A DNA stretch of 64,000 bases from JBMHDW01 sp049889175 (GTDB taxonomy: Bacteria; Pseudomonadota; Gammaproteobacteria; Comchoanobacterales; Comchoanobacteraceae). Location: NCBI GenBank assembly GCA_049889175.1, contig JBMHDW010000012.1, forward strand, positions 1-64,000, in the 5' to 3' direction. How positions within the stretch are numbered: position 1 is the first letter of the stretch; each line of letters opens with the position of its first letter. Below the pieces are notes generated by a model. It saw only the letters and a program-made list of their open reading frames with translations. It was not told where the DNA came from and did no database searches. This document shows, one piece after another, positions 33,900 through 42,758 of this stretch. The position numbers and the translations under genes are program-made.

Positions 33900-36403
33900 C
33901 GACTTTGCCATTCATGAAGTAAATCAAGGGCTTGTTTGGGTGATAGGTTATCCACATCTAAATGTTCCAAATCCGTAATGAGCGGGTGTGGTTCAATTGC
34001 TGTAGCTGGTTCTGATGGAAGGATCGATAATTGATCAGGGTTGTGCGCATTAAGTTGTTCACATTTTAAAGTGGCGTCTTTGATAACGGCTTTTGGCATG
34101 GCAGCCATTTTGGCAACATTGATACCAAAGCTTTTTAGGCTAGCCCCCGGTCGAATTTGGTGGAGAAAAACCACATGGCCTTTGCTTTCCGCTGCATAAA
34201 TATGGCGATTAACTAGGCCATCAATGCTTTGTGAGAGCTCTGTAAGTTCATGGTAATGCGTTGCAAATAGCGTTAAACATCGGTTGTTTTTTGCTATGTA
34301 GCGGCACATAGCCCATGCAATGGCTAAGCCATCATAAGTGCTGGTGCCCCGGCCAACTTCATCCAATAACACAAGACTTTGATGCGTGGCATGATGAAGA
34401 ATATAAGCACTTTCTTGCATCTCAACCATAAATGTTGATCGTCCTGAGGCAATATCATCTTGCGCACCAATGCGTGTGAAAATTTGATCAATAGGTCCAA
34501 ATTGTGCAGCTTTTGCAGGAAGATAGCAACCCATGTGTGCCATAATGGTTAATAAAGCAACTTGCCTCATATATGTTGATTTTCCGCCCATATTGGGGCC
34601 TGTGATGATATGAAAGTGTTCGTCAGGATGGAGGTTGACTGAGTTGGGCGTCACTTGATCTATCATATGTGCTAAAATAGGATGGATACCTTCCTTGATA
34701 TGGATGCAAGGTTGCTGTGTGAAAGAGGGTTCTACCCATTGGTGGTCATGGGCGAGACTGGCAAAGCAGAGTGTAACATCAAGGATAGCAAGTGTGTTAC
34801 CCAATGATCTTAATGTTGGTATGAATGGATGAACATACTCGAGAAGTGCCTGGTACAATTGTTTTTCCCTGGCCAGTGACAGGCTTTCTGCACTTAATAC
34901 TTTATCTTCAAAAGCCTTGAGCTCAGGTATGGTGAAGCGCTCTACATTTTTTAAGGTTTGCCTGCGAATAAAAAAGTCCGGTGCATTTTGTGCTTGTGCT
35001 TTAGGGAGTTCGAAATAAAAGCCTGTGACTTTATTGTATTTGATCTTAAGGCCTGTTAACCCAGTTTCCACTGTCATGTTGTGTTCAATTTTTGCTAACT
35101 GATCCTGGTGGTTTTTAAGCAGAGAGCGATATTCATCTAGTTGAGTATCATAGCCATCTCTAAAAAAACCGCCATCACGAATCATGGTTGGTGGTTGTTC
35201 AGCAATGGCACGAGTAAGAGTATCTTTTAGTTCGGTTAAGGTGGGTAGCTGACCATGAGACTGCAGCCATTCGGTATTCATGTTACACCATTCTTGAATA
35301 ATGGGTAGTTGTTCTAAGCTGCTCAGTAGCCCAACAAAATCACGGGGTCTTGCCGTGTAAAGTGCAATTCGAGATGAGATGCGTTCTAAATCTTGCAATT
35401 GATTCATGGGTTCTTGAATGTCAAGTCGATTAGGGTGTGATAAGCATTCGCGTAACCAGGCATGTCTGGCGCTAAGTTCATGATGATTTCGAATAGGATG
35501 ATGCATCCAGTCATGGAGTAGTCTTTTGCCCATTGGGGTTTGACAGCGGTTTAATGTTTTAAATAACGACTGCTCTTTGGCTTCTGTCAATTCAAGATGC
35601 TGTCTTGTATTGGCATCCATATGAATCCACTCGCTGGTAGACTCAAGGCGAATGCCATCAATGTGCCCCATGGATTGGTGTTTCATTGCTTTGAGGTAAT
35701 GCAGTAATGCGCCAGCAACAATCACAAGGTGAGGCTTGCCTTTAAGGCCTAAGGGGGTGAGGTCTTCAATGTCAAAGAAAGATGTGATCAGCCGCTCATT
35801 AGATGCGGGATCAAATTCCCATGCTGGTCTTTTTTGGCCATTAGGGCTTTGCTGAGCACAGGCTGGCACGGCGCTTTCATCAACCAGTAGTTCGCTGGCT
35901 TGAAGTCGTGATAAATGGCTTTGAAGTTCATTTTCATGTGCTGATTCAATCACCGAGAAATCACCTGTTGAAAGTTCAAGTACAGCAAGGCCCCAGCGTT
36001 TTTTGTGACAGGCAATGGCAGCAACGCGAGATCGTGTGGTGGCACTTAATAGATGGTCATCAGTCAGTGTGCCAGGTGTGAGTATTTGTGTGACTTCACG
36101 TTTAACAGGGCCTTTACTGGTTTTAGGATCGCCAACTTGCTCACAAATAGCGACACGTTCTCCGGCTTGAATAAGGCGAGCGACATAGCCATCGGCAGCA
36201 TGAAACGGAATCCCAGCCATAGGAATGTCTTGACCTTGATGCTTGCCGCGTTTGGTAAGTGTTAGGCCTAGAATTTGGGATGCATGGACAGCATCATCAA
36301 AAAACAATTCATAAAAATCGCCGAGTCGATACATAAGTATGGCATCTGTATGCTGTTGCTTGATTTCATGGTACTGGCGCATCATTGGTGTCATTTCAGT
36401 CAT
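33869..36403 (-). CDS. mutS: DNA mismatch repair protein MutS
   Basis: MutS recognises base mismatches and small loops and recruits MutL. It is 844 aa, full length. The N-terminal mismatch-binding motif is visible (GDFYELFFDDA, with the Phe-x-Glu). The connector and lever domains follow. The ATPase has Walker A TGPNMGGKST (residues of about 601-610), then GAQDDIASGRSTFMVEM, the signature VLLDEVGRGTSTYDG and the ATHYHEL motif. It overlaps the upstream pncC by 8 bases and the convergent tsaB by 31 bases. In many gammaproteobacteria cinA/pncC lies between mutS and recA, as here. Confidence 0.97.
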   Translation of the reverse strand: MTEMTPMMRQYHEIKQQHTDAILMYRLGDFYELFFDDAVHASQILGLTLTKRGKHQGQDIPMAGIPFHAADGYVARLIQAGERVAICEQVGDPKTSKGPVKREVTQILTPGTLTDDHLLSATTRSRVAAIACHKKRWGLAVLELSTGDFSVIESAHENELQSHLSRLQASELLVDESAVPACAQQSPNGQKRPAWEFDPASNERLITSFFDIEDLTPLGLKGKPHLVIVAGALLHYLKAMKHQSMGHIDGIRLESTSEWIHMDANTRQHLELTEAKEQSLFKTLNRCQTPMGKRLLHDWMHHPIRNHHELSARHAWLRECLSHPNRLDIQEPMNQLQDLERISSRIALYTARPRDFVGLLSSLEQLPIIQEWCNMNTEWLQSHGQLPTLTELKDTLTRAIAEQPPTMIRDGGFFRDGYDTQLDEYRSLLKNHQDQLAKIEHNMTVETGLTGLKIKYNKVTGFYFELPKAQAQNAPDFFIRRQTLKNVERFTIPELKAFEDKVLSAESLSLAREKQLYQALLEYVHPFIPTLRSLGNTLAILDVTLCFASLAHDHQWVEPSFTQQPCIHIKEGIHPILAHMIDQVTPNSVNLHPDEHFHIITGPNMGGKSTYMRQVALLTIMAHMGCYLPAKAAQFGPIDQIFTRIGAQDDIASGRSTFMVEMQESAYILHHATHQSLVLLDEVGRGTSTYDGLAIAWAMCRYIAKNNRCLTLFATHYHELTELSQSIDGLVNRHIYAAESKGHVVFLHQIRPGASLKSFGINVAKMAAMPKAVIKDATLKCEQLNAHNPDQLSILPSEPATAIEPHPLITDLEHLDVDNLSPKQALDLLHEWQSRYDLSTEGRQ

Positions 36404-36863
36404 TAAGCGTTCTCCACAGTAAGTCTAAAGCCAGTTGGACACTTTGGTGGCGGATGTTGTGTCGTGTTCCTTGGCAATAATAGGTATGTTGTCGGTTTGA
36501 TTGTCCTGCAACAGCGATGCATAGGGTGCCTACAGGTTTTTCTGGGCAGCCGCCCGATGGTCCTGCGATGCCTGTAATGGCCATCGTGTATGTTGCATTG
36601 GTGGTGATGTTAAATGCTTGGGCCATGGCAAAGGCTGTTGGTTCACTAACAGCGCCATGCTTTTCAATGAGAAGACCAACATTAAGCAGTTGCTGTTTTA
36701 AGTGGTTGCAATAAGGAATTAGGGTTCCTAAATACCATTGACTGGCTCCAGGGGTTTGTGTGAGGTGTTCAGTTAATGCGCCACCCGTGCATGTTTCAAC
36801 CAGCGAAAGGGTCTCGTTGCGGTCGATTAATAATTGATGTATGTTTTTTGTATTCACATTCAT
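36396..36863 (-). CDS. pncC: nicotinamide-nucleotide amidohydrolase (CinA C-terminal family)
   Basis: A 155-aa CinA-C domain protein, a stand-alone PncC that deamidates nicotinamide mononucleotide for NAD recycling. Family motifs are SLVETCTGGALTEHLT, WYLGTLIPYCNHLKQQLLNV, HGAVSEPTAFAMA and TGIAGPSGGCPEKPVGTL. Two usually conserved positions differ: the ESCTGG serine is Thr here, and the TYSN motif reads PYCN. The first gene of a minus-strand pair with mutS (8-base overlap). It is divergent from recA. Confidence 0.93.
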   Translation of the reverse strand: MNVNTKNIHQLLIDRNETLSLVETCTGGALTEHLTQTPGASQWYLGTLIPYCNHLKQQLLNVGLLIEKHGAVSEPTAFAMAQAFNITTNATYTMAITGIAGPSGGCPEKPVGTLCIAVAGQSNRQHTYYCQGTRHNIRHQSVQLALDLLWRTLND

Positions 36864-36972
36864 GGCGGCTATTTTAGCATATTTTTACTGAAAAAAAACA
36901 ACTATCATATCCGGTGCTGGATGCGCTGGAAAAAATAGGTTAGACTATATTTATGTAGACAAAGAGGACAGT

Positions 36973-38007
36973 ATGAACGATCAAAATAATCGCAATAAAG
37001 CACTAGAAATGGCATTGGGCCAGATTGAACGTCAGTTTGGTAAAGGCTCCATTATGAAAATGGGAGAAGCCGGTGCACAACAAGAAATTGATGCTATATC
37101 AACCGGGTCATTATGTCTTGATGTAGCCTTAGGTATTGGCGGTCTTCCCAAGGGTAGAATTGTTGAAATTTATGGGCCAGAATCATCAGGTAAAACCACC
37201 TTAACACTCCATGCAGTTGCCGCTTGTCAAAAAGCTGGTGGCCAAGCAGCATTTGTGGACGCAGAGCATGCACTAGATCCACAGTATGCAGAAAAATTAG
37301 GCGTTAATGTTGATGAGTTGTTGGTTTCTCAGCCAGATACAGGTGAACAAGCTTTAGAAATCACCGATATGTTGGTGCGTTCAGGTGCCGTTGATATTGT
37401 TATTGTTGACTCTGTTGCAGCACTAACGCCTAAAGCTGAAATTGATGGCGATATGGGGGATTCTCATGTAGGCTTGCAAGCTCGATTAATGTCACAAGCA
37501 TTAAGAAAGCTAACCGCTAATATCAAGCGTTCTAATACATTGGTGATATTTATTAACCAAATTCGTATGAAAATTGGTGTGATGTTTGGTAATCCTGAAA
37601 CCACAACTGGTGGTAATGCGCTAAAATTCTATTCTTCAGTACGTATGGACATCCGTAGAACAGGTGCCATTAAGAAGGGTGATGAAGTTGTTGGTAATGA
37701 AACGCGCGTTAAAGTGGTTAAGAATAAATGCGCTCCTCCGTTTAAGCAGGCAGAATTTGATATCCTTTATAACCAGGGTATTTCCCGTGAAGGTGAAATT
37801 ATTGATTTAGGTGTTAAGCTAAATATTCTGGATAAATCTGGTGCATGGTATGGCTATCAGGGTAATCGTTTAGGCCAAGGTAAGGATAATGTCCGAGAAA
37901 AGCTTAAAGAAGATAAGGCATTGGCAGCAGAGATTGAAGCGAAAATATTAGAGCAGTTATTACCTGACCGCAATGAAGCCAAAAACACTGATACAGAAGC
38001 TAGTTGA
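36973..38007 (+). CDS. recA: recombinase RecA
   Basis: RecA forms the filament for homologous recombination and DNA-damage signalling. It is 344 aa. Walker A is GPESSGKTT (residues 68-76); the loop region IDGDMGDSHVGLQARLMSQALRKL and NQIRMKIGVMFGNPETTTGG are intact, and the C-terminus is acidic. AGAGGA precedes the ATG. I see no CTGT-N8-ACAG LexA-type operator upstream, which fits lineages that lack a LexA regulon. recX starts 35 bases before the stop. Confidence 0.98.
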   Translation: MNDQNNRNKALEMALGQIERQFGKGSIMKMGEAGAQQEIDAISTGSLCLDVALGIGGLPKGRIVEIYGPESSGKTTLTLHAVAACQKAGGQAAFVDAEHALDPQYAEKLGVNVDELLVSQPDTGEQALEITDMLVRSGAVDIVIVDSVAALTPKAEIDGDMGDSHVGLQARLMSQALRKLTANIKRSNTLVIFINQIRMKIGVMFGNPETTTGGNALKFYSSVRMDIRRTGAIKKGDEVVGNETRVKVVKNKCAPPFKQAEFDILYNQGISREGEIIDLGVKLNILDKSGAWYGYQGNRLGQGKDNVREKLKEDKALAAEIEAKILEQLLPDRNEAKNTDTEAS

Positions 38008-38386
38008 TAAATTAGCGCGACGTGAGCATGCATCATTGGAGTTAATGCAATGGTGCCGCGTCCGAGGTTACCCTGAACAAGAGATTCATGAGGCCATTAA
38101 GTTGTGCCAGGAAAAGGGGTATCAATCGGATCTTCGTTTTGCGGAAATGTGGATATGCCACCGACAAGAACAAGGTTATGGCAAGCTTCGTATTCAACAA
38201 GAATTGCATGCCAAAGGTATTGATCATGCCATTATTGTTGAGCTCGATGAACACTGGATAAACCCTTGTCTATTGTTGTCTCGTTTGGTTTCAAAGAATA
38301 ATCGAACCGGTGATTCACTTAAGCGCTGGCTGTTTCAAAGAGGTTTTGCGCTAAAAGATATTGAAAGCGTCATGAGCATTGATTAA
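37973..38386 (+). CDS. recX: regulatory protein RecX
   Basis: RecX binds RecA filaments and limits their activity. It is 137 aa, made of tandem three-helix repeats. Typical motifs are ARREHASLELMQWCRVRGY, GYQSDLRFAEMWICHR, and GYGKLRIQQELHAKGI. It starts inside the recA 3' end (35-base overlap in another frame), as a low-level coupled product. alaS follows 29 bases later. Confidence 0.93.
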   Translation: MKPKTLIQKLVDKLARREHASLELMQWCRVRGYPEQEIHEAIKLCQEKGYQSDLRFAEMWICHRQEQGYGKLRIQQELHAKGIDHAIIVELDEHWINPCLLLSRLVSKNNRTGDSLKRWLFQRGFALKDIESVMSID

Positions 38387-38415
38387 AGTAGGACATCATT
38401 TGATGAGGAGTTACC

Positions 38416-40965
38416 ATGGACAGCCAGTTAATTCGTGATACATTTTTGCGTTATTTTGAAAAGCATGACCATGCTGTGGTTGCTTCAAGTCCATTGATAC
38501 CTGCAAAAGACCCTACGCTGTTATTTACAAATGCCGGTATGGTTCCATTTAAAGATGTTTTTTTAGGTTTGGAAAAACGGGATTACAAGCGTGCAACATC
38601 CATTCAAAAATGTGTTCGTGCAGGTGGTAAGCACAATGATTTAGAGCAAGTTGGTTTTACGACTAGGCATCATACGTTCTTTGAGATGATGGGGCATTTT
38701 AGTTTTGGTGATTACTTCAAAAAAAAGGCCATTGAGCTGGCATGGGGTTTTTTGATCAATGAGCTTGATCTTGATGCCAGTCGCTTATGGGTGACGGTTC
38801 ATGACTCTGATGATGAAGCGTACGCGCTTTGGACAGAGCATATGGGGCTGTCCGCTGAAAGAGTGATACGTTTAGGTGATAAAGATAATTTTTGGCAAAT
38901 GGCTGATACCGGTCCTTGCGGTCCATGTACTGAAATTTTTTATGATCATGGTGATCACATTGAGGGTGGTCTTCCAGGTTCACCAAATGAGGATGGTGAT
39001 CGCTATGTCGAGATTTGGAATATTGTCTTTATGCAATATGATCGTGATGATCAAGGTCAATTAAATCCCTTACCAAAACCTTCTGTTGATACAGGGATGG
39101 GTTTAGAGCGCATTGCTGCAGTGCTGCAAGGCGTATGTAGTAATTACGATACACAGGACTTTCAGTTATTGATGAATGCCATTCAGGCTGCAGCCGGTCA
39201 CCATGTTTTGCCTGAACATGCCTTGAAACTGATGGCGGATCATCTTCGTGCCGCTTGTTTTTTAATTGCAGACCAGGTAAGACCAAGCAATGAAGGGCGT
39301 GGATATGTGTTAAGGCGAGTGATTCGTCGTGCTACTCGGTTTGCTGTGCAAGCTGGTTTAAATGAACCCTTCTTATACAGAGTGGTGACAACAGTAGCGC
39401 ATCACATGGGGCAAGCTTATCCTGAGCTCGTTAAAGAGCAGCAAGTGATTGAGGGTGTGCTTGAGCGTGAGGAAGCTGCCTTCTTAAAAACAGTATCTGA
39501 GGGGATGCAGCACTTGGATAAAGCCTTAGCGCGTTCCAAAGGTGCTATTCTTTCAGGTGAGTTAATGTTTCAGTTATATGATACTTATGGATTTCCAGCT
39601 GATTTAACCAAAATGATTGCACAAGAGCGAGGTGTCGTTTGTGATCAGGATGGCTTTGAGCAAGCGTTAATAGAGCAGAAGAAAAGGTCTCGTCAATCCG
39701 CGACCTTCCAAAAAGGGCAGTCATTAGACCTTCAAACAAAGGCAGCAACAACTTATTTGGGTGATGAGCACCAGGTATTGCAAGCGCATGTTATTGAGCT
39801 TGTATCGGATCACGGGGCATCATCCCGTTTATCTGATGAGGGGTGGGTCGTTTTGGACAAAACCGTTTGTTATCCCGAGGGTGGTGGGCAAATAGCAGAT
39901 TTGGGAATCATGAGTCATGAACATGGACTGGCCAAAGTGGTCGATGTACAAAAGTTTCAGGGGGTGATTGCGCATCGAGTGGTTGTTGAGCAGGGTATGC
40001 TGACATTAGGGGATTCGATTCAGGTTGCCGTGACCAGTAATCGTAACAATACACGTGCCCATCACACTGCAACGCACTTGCTGCACGCCGCACTTAGAGA
40101 GGTGCTTGGGACTCATGTAGTTCAAAAGGGTTCATGGGTTGGTCCTGAGCGTTTGCGTTTTGACTTTGCGCATCACGCTCGCCTGACACAGGATGAGTTG
40201 GATGCGGTAGCTGCATTGGTTAATACTATGATTTTGGCCAATGAAGCTGTTCAGGTGAAACAGATGGCCAAAGAAGTGGCCACATCAATGGGTGCAATGG
40301 CGCTTTTTGATGAAAAATATGATGATCATGTTCGCGTTGTGTGCATCGGAGAGCGTTCGATTGAATTATGTGGTGGATCGCATGTGCAGCGGACGGGTGA
40401 TATTGGTTTATTTGTGATCACACAAGAAAAAGGTATTGCTTCAGGTATTCGTCGTATTGAGGCGCTAGCAGCTGGTCCTGCCCTAGAGGAATTATTATCC
40501 ATTCGGTCACAATTAGATGCTGTTGCAGGGCAACTAAAATGTACACGTGCTGATGTCACAGAGCGTGTTATACAGCTAAAAAATCAGTCAAAGCAGGTTG
40601 TCAATAACCATGTGGGTCAAAGCCAAGATGTGCTTTCAAAGCGTCAAAAGATGCATGGATACCATGTGCTGGTTGCTGCTTGTGATGTGCCATCAAAGGC
40701 GCTGCGTGGATTGGTCGATGATGTTAAGTCACAGGCTGATGCGCCTGATGTGATTGTTTTGTTTGCACCTTCATCAGATGGTGCTGCGGTTGTTTGTGGT
40801 TCAAAAGATGCTAGGGTATCAGCGCGAGCATTGCTCTCGGAGATGAATCAAGCCATGGGTGGTAAAGGTGGTGGTCGGGATGACTTTGCGCAAGGTAGAC
40901 TCGAGCGGGTATCTGAGTCAGCACTTAATCAATGGTTGGAGTCATGGCTGAGCAACAAAACATAA
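38416..40965 (+). CDS. alaS: alanine--tRNA ligase
   Basis: AlaS charges tRNA(Ala) and edits mischarged Ser/Gly. It is 849 aa. The class II aminoacylation core is at the N-terminus (FLRYFEKHDHAVVASSPLIP, FTNAGMVPFKDVFLG, DTGMGLERIAAVLQG). The editing domain has the zinc-type HHTATHLLHAAL and CGGSH motifs, and the C-Ala domain ends with GGKGGGRDDFAQG. GAGGAG precedes the ATG. The 3' end overlaps the aspartokinase start. Confidence 0.98.
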   Translation: MDSQLIRDTFLRYFEKHDHAVVASSPLIPAKDPTLLFTNAGMVPFKDVFLGLEKRDYKRATSIQKCVRAGGKHNDLEQVGFTTRHHTFFEMMGHFSFGDYFKKKAIELAWGFLINELDLDASRLWVTVHDSDDEAYALWTEHMGLSAERVIRLGDKDNFWQMADTGPCGPCTEIFYDHGDHIEGGLPGSPNEDGDRYVEIWNIVFMQYDRDDQGQLNPLPKPSVDTGMGLERIAAVLQGVCSNYDTQDFQLLMNAIQAAAGHHVLPEHALKLMADHLRAACFLIADQVRPSNEGRGYVLRRVIRRATRFAVQAGLNEPFLYRVVTTVAHHMGQAYPELVKEQQVIEGVLEREEAAFLKTVSEGMQHLDKALARSKGAILSGELMFQLYDTYGFPADLTKMIAQERGVVCDQDGFEQALIEQKKRSRQSATFQKGQSLDLQTKAATTYLGDEHQVLQAHVIELVSDHGASSRLSDEGWVVLDKTVCYPEGGGQIADLGIMSHEHGLAKVVDVQKFQGVIAHRVVVEQGMLTLGDSIQVAVTSNRNNTRAHHTATHLLHAALREVLGTHVVQKGSWVGPERLRFDFAHHARLTQDELDAVAALVNTMILANEAVQVKQMAKEVATSMGAMALFDEKYDDHVRVVCIGERSIELCGGSHVQRTGDIGLFVITQEKGIASGIRRIEALAAGPALEELLSIRSQLDAVAGQLKCTRADVTERVIQLKNQSKQVVNNHVGQSQDVLSKRQKMHGYHVLVAACDVPSKALRGLVDDVKSQADAPDVIVLFAPSSDGAAVVCGSKDARVSARALLSEMNQAMGGKGGGRDDFAQGRLERVSESALNQWLESWLSNKT

Positions 40966-42125
40966 GGGTTCTCAAGTTTGGTGGTAGTTCACTGGCGTGT
41001 GATGATGGGTTTTTAGCGGCGGCTAATCTCATTCAAGAGCATGCAGAGGTAGCCCGTGTTGTCGTGGTGGTTTCAGCACGTGGCAACAGTACTGATCAGT
41101 CTGCAGTGTTATGTGAGCATTATCATGCTTCCAAGCGCGAAGCTGCTGTTGTATTGGCCACGGGTGAGCAGCTATCAACGGGATTGTTTGCAGCCTTTTT
41201 GCAGCAGCAGGGTATTGGAGCTCAGTCATTTCAGGGTTGGCAGCTACCTATTATAACAGATCATGGGCCGACAGGTGCTAAAGTTCAATCGGTTAATACA
41301 AGTATATTACAACACTGTATTGCGGCACAAATAGTGCCTGTGATTTCGGGTTTTCAAGGTATTAATGCTGATGGAGAGATCACGACATTTGCTCGGGGTG
41401 GTTCAGATACGACTGCGGTAGCTGTAGCTGCCGCACTTCAGGCTGAGGCCTGTTATATCTATACTGATGTTTTGGGTGTGTGTACAGCCGATCCTCGGCG
41501 TGTTCCTGAGGCTCGTGTTGTCGATCAGTTGGATTATACATCTATGCTTGGTATGGCTCACATGGGTGCGGGGGTGCTGAGTACTGAGGCTGTATCAACG
41601 GCTATGGCATTCCGAGTGCCTGTATGGGTGAGGCATACTCAGCAGAGGGCTCGTGGTACCTTGGTGGCTCATGTCGGTTCATCAGATCGTGCGATTGATG
41701 GCTTAGCTCATCAATCTAAGAATGATTGTTATGTATTTGATGGTGATGTCAATGTGATGTCAATATTGGCTGAAAGTGGTATTCAGCCCATTTTTATGAA
41801 TCAATATCAGAATAAAGGTGTGTATCAGTGTATGATGTTATTACCAGGGGGGATAACATCATTTGAGCCTTACTGCAATAAGCTTGGGATTAACTATGAA
41901 TTAATATCTGGGGTTAGCATGATTTCGATCATGGGTAGCTTTGCTGAGATGGATCAAGGTATTTTACCTAAAGTGCTCAGCATATTGAAAGGCATACGCG
42001 TTATGGCCTTTGGTTTAAGTTCAATGAAAATATCAGTTATTATCCCCGATCAATGTCTTGATCAAGCGCTCAATGCTTTGCATAAAGGGCTGCAACTAAG
42101 CCGCTCAAGTAGTTGTATTGAATAG
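40932..42125 (+). CDS. lysC: aspartate kinase
   Basis: Aspartokinase phosphorylates aspartate, the first step to lysine, threonine, methionine and diaminopimelate. It is up to 397 aa. The kinase core shows VLKFGGSSLACDDGF at the N-terminus, FARGGSDTTAVAVAAAL in the middle and ADPRRVPEAR; two ACT regulatory domains follow (from about residue 270: VMSILAESGIQ, SMISIMGSFAEM, SSMKISVIIP). Possible starts are ATG 40932 and ATG 40944 and neither has a well-spaced Shine-Dalgarno. The overlap with alaS (34 or 22 bases) suggests coupling. An aspartokinase between alaS and csrA is common in gammaproteobacteria. Confidence 0.95.
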   Translation: MVGVMAEQQNIRVLKFGGSSLACDDGFLAAANLIQEHAEVARVVVVVSARGNSTDQSAVLCEHYHASKREAAVVLATGEQLSTGLFAAFLQQQGIGAQSFQGWQLPIITDHGPTGAKVQSVNTSILQHCIAAQIVPVISGFQGINADGEITTFARGGSDTTAVAVAAALQAEACYIYTDVLGVCTADPRRVPEARVVDQLDYTSMLGMAHMGAGVLSTEAVSTAMAFRVPVWVRHTQQRARGTLVAHVGSSDRAIDGLAHQSKNDCYVFDGDVNVMSILAESGIQPIFMNQYQNKGVYQCMMLLPGGITSFEPYCNKLGINYELISGVSMISIMGSFAEMDQGILPKVLSILKGIRVMAFGLSSMKISVIIPDQCLDQALNALHKGLQLSRSSSCIE

Positions 42126-42204
42126 ATTTTACGCACATTTAAGCCCTCATCTTACAAAATCGCGTACATAGTTGTTGATAAATAAACTTTTTTTTAAAGG
42201 GGGG

Positions 42205-42233
42205 TTGCAAAAGGTGTTGATTTTATGTATGAT
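42205..42233 (+). promoter_or_regulatory. sigma70 promoter for csrA
   Basis: TTGCAA (42205-42210), a 17-base spacer and TATGAT (42228-42233). The predicted leader of about 90 bases contains GGA motifs (ATGGAAA near 42248, CAGGAG at 42320-42325 in the ribosome site) that could bind CsrA itself. Confidence 0.7.
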
Positions 42234-42331
42234 AATTTTGTGATGGTTATGGAAACAGACGTTGCGCACAGCTGCTCTCCAAAATAACAACCAAAAAATA
42301 TGTAAAGATGAGCGCAAAACAGGAGTTGGCT

Positions 42332-42580
42332 ATGTTGATATTAACGAGACGATTGGGTGAATCATTGATCATTGGTGAAGACAATGTGAAGATTCAAGTA
42401 TTGGGCGTGCGAGGGCACCAAGTTCGAATTGGTATTGATGCACCGAAAAGTGTATCAGTTCACCGTGAAGAGGTTTATAAGCGTATTCACGGCATTCCTG
42501 AAGATGATAGCAGTGCAAATGCTCATCAGAATGCTGAGTTTAATCGTCAGAACGATTTCACCAACGTGGATGAAGGCTAA
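42332..42580 (+). CDS. csrA: carbon storage regulator CsrA
   Basis: CsrA is a dimeric RNA-binding protein that binds GGA motifs in mRNA leaders and controls stationary-phase, motility and, in intracellular relatives, transmission traits. The upstream frame is open to 42308, but the family start is MLILTRRLGESL, and AGGAG at 42321-42325 fits ATG 42332. It is 82 aa; the core through KRIHG is canonical, with the RNA-binding L4 and the Arg of VHREEVYKRI. The C-terminal ~25 residues (EDDSSANAHQNAEFNRQND) are a longer hydrophilic tail than in E. coli CsrA (61 aa). Confidence 0.96.
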   Translation: MLILTRRLGESLIIGEDNVKIQVLGVRGHQVRIGIDAPKSVSVHREEVYKRIHGIPEDDSSANAHQNAEFNRQNDFTNVDEG

Positions 42581-42589
42581 AATCCAATG

Positions 42590-42618
42590 TTGATTTATCC
42601 CTCAGGGGGTGCTACTAT
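42590..42618 (+). promoter_or_regulatory. promoter of tRNA-Ser
   Basis: TTGATT (42590-42595), a 17-base spacer and TACTAT (42613-42618). Transcription would start a few bases before the tRNA at 42629. Confidence 0.6.
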
Positions 42619-42628
42619 CCAGTAAAAC

Positions 42629-42718
42629 GGAGAGGTGGCCGAGTGGCTGAAGGCGCTCCCCTGCTAAGGGAGTATACGGGTGACCGTATCGAGGGTTCGA
42701 ATCCCTCTCTCTCCGCCA
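42629..42718 (+). tRNA. tRNA-Ser (anticodon GCT)
   Basis: A class II tRNA of 90 nt with a long variable arm and an encoded CCA. The acceptor GGAGAGG pairs with TCTCTCC (one G-T), the T-arm is GAGGGTTCGAATCCCTC, and the anticodon loop CTGCTAA carries GCT, reading AGC/AGU. The position after csrA is conserved in gammaproteobacteria. Confidence 0.97.
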
Positions 42719-42758
42719 TAATAATTGGATCATCACACTCAGAAATAATAAGGTACTT

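Noticed and set aside
36900..36935. CTGGATGCGCTGG as an SOS box before recA
   Set aside because: It lacks the CTGT-N8-ACAG form and is not a palindrome of the right spacing.
42308..42331. Longer CsrA start (MSAKQELA...)
   Set aside because: The family begins MLILTRR and AGGAG is placed for ATG 42332.
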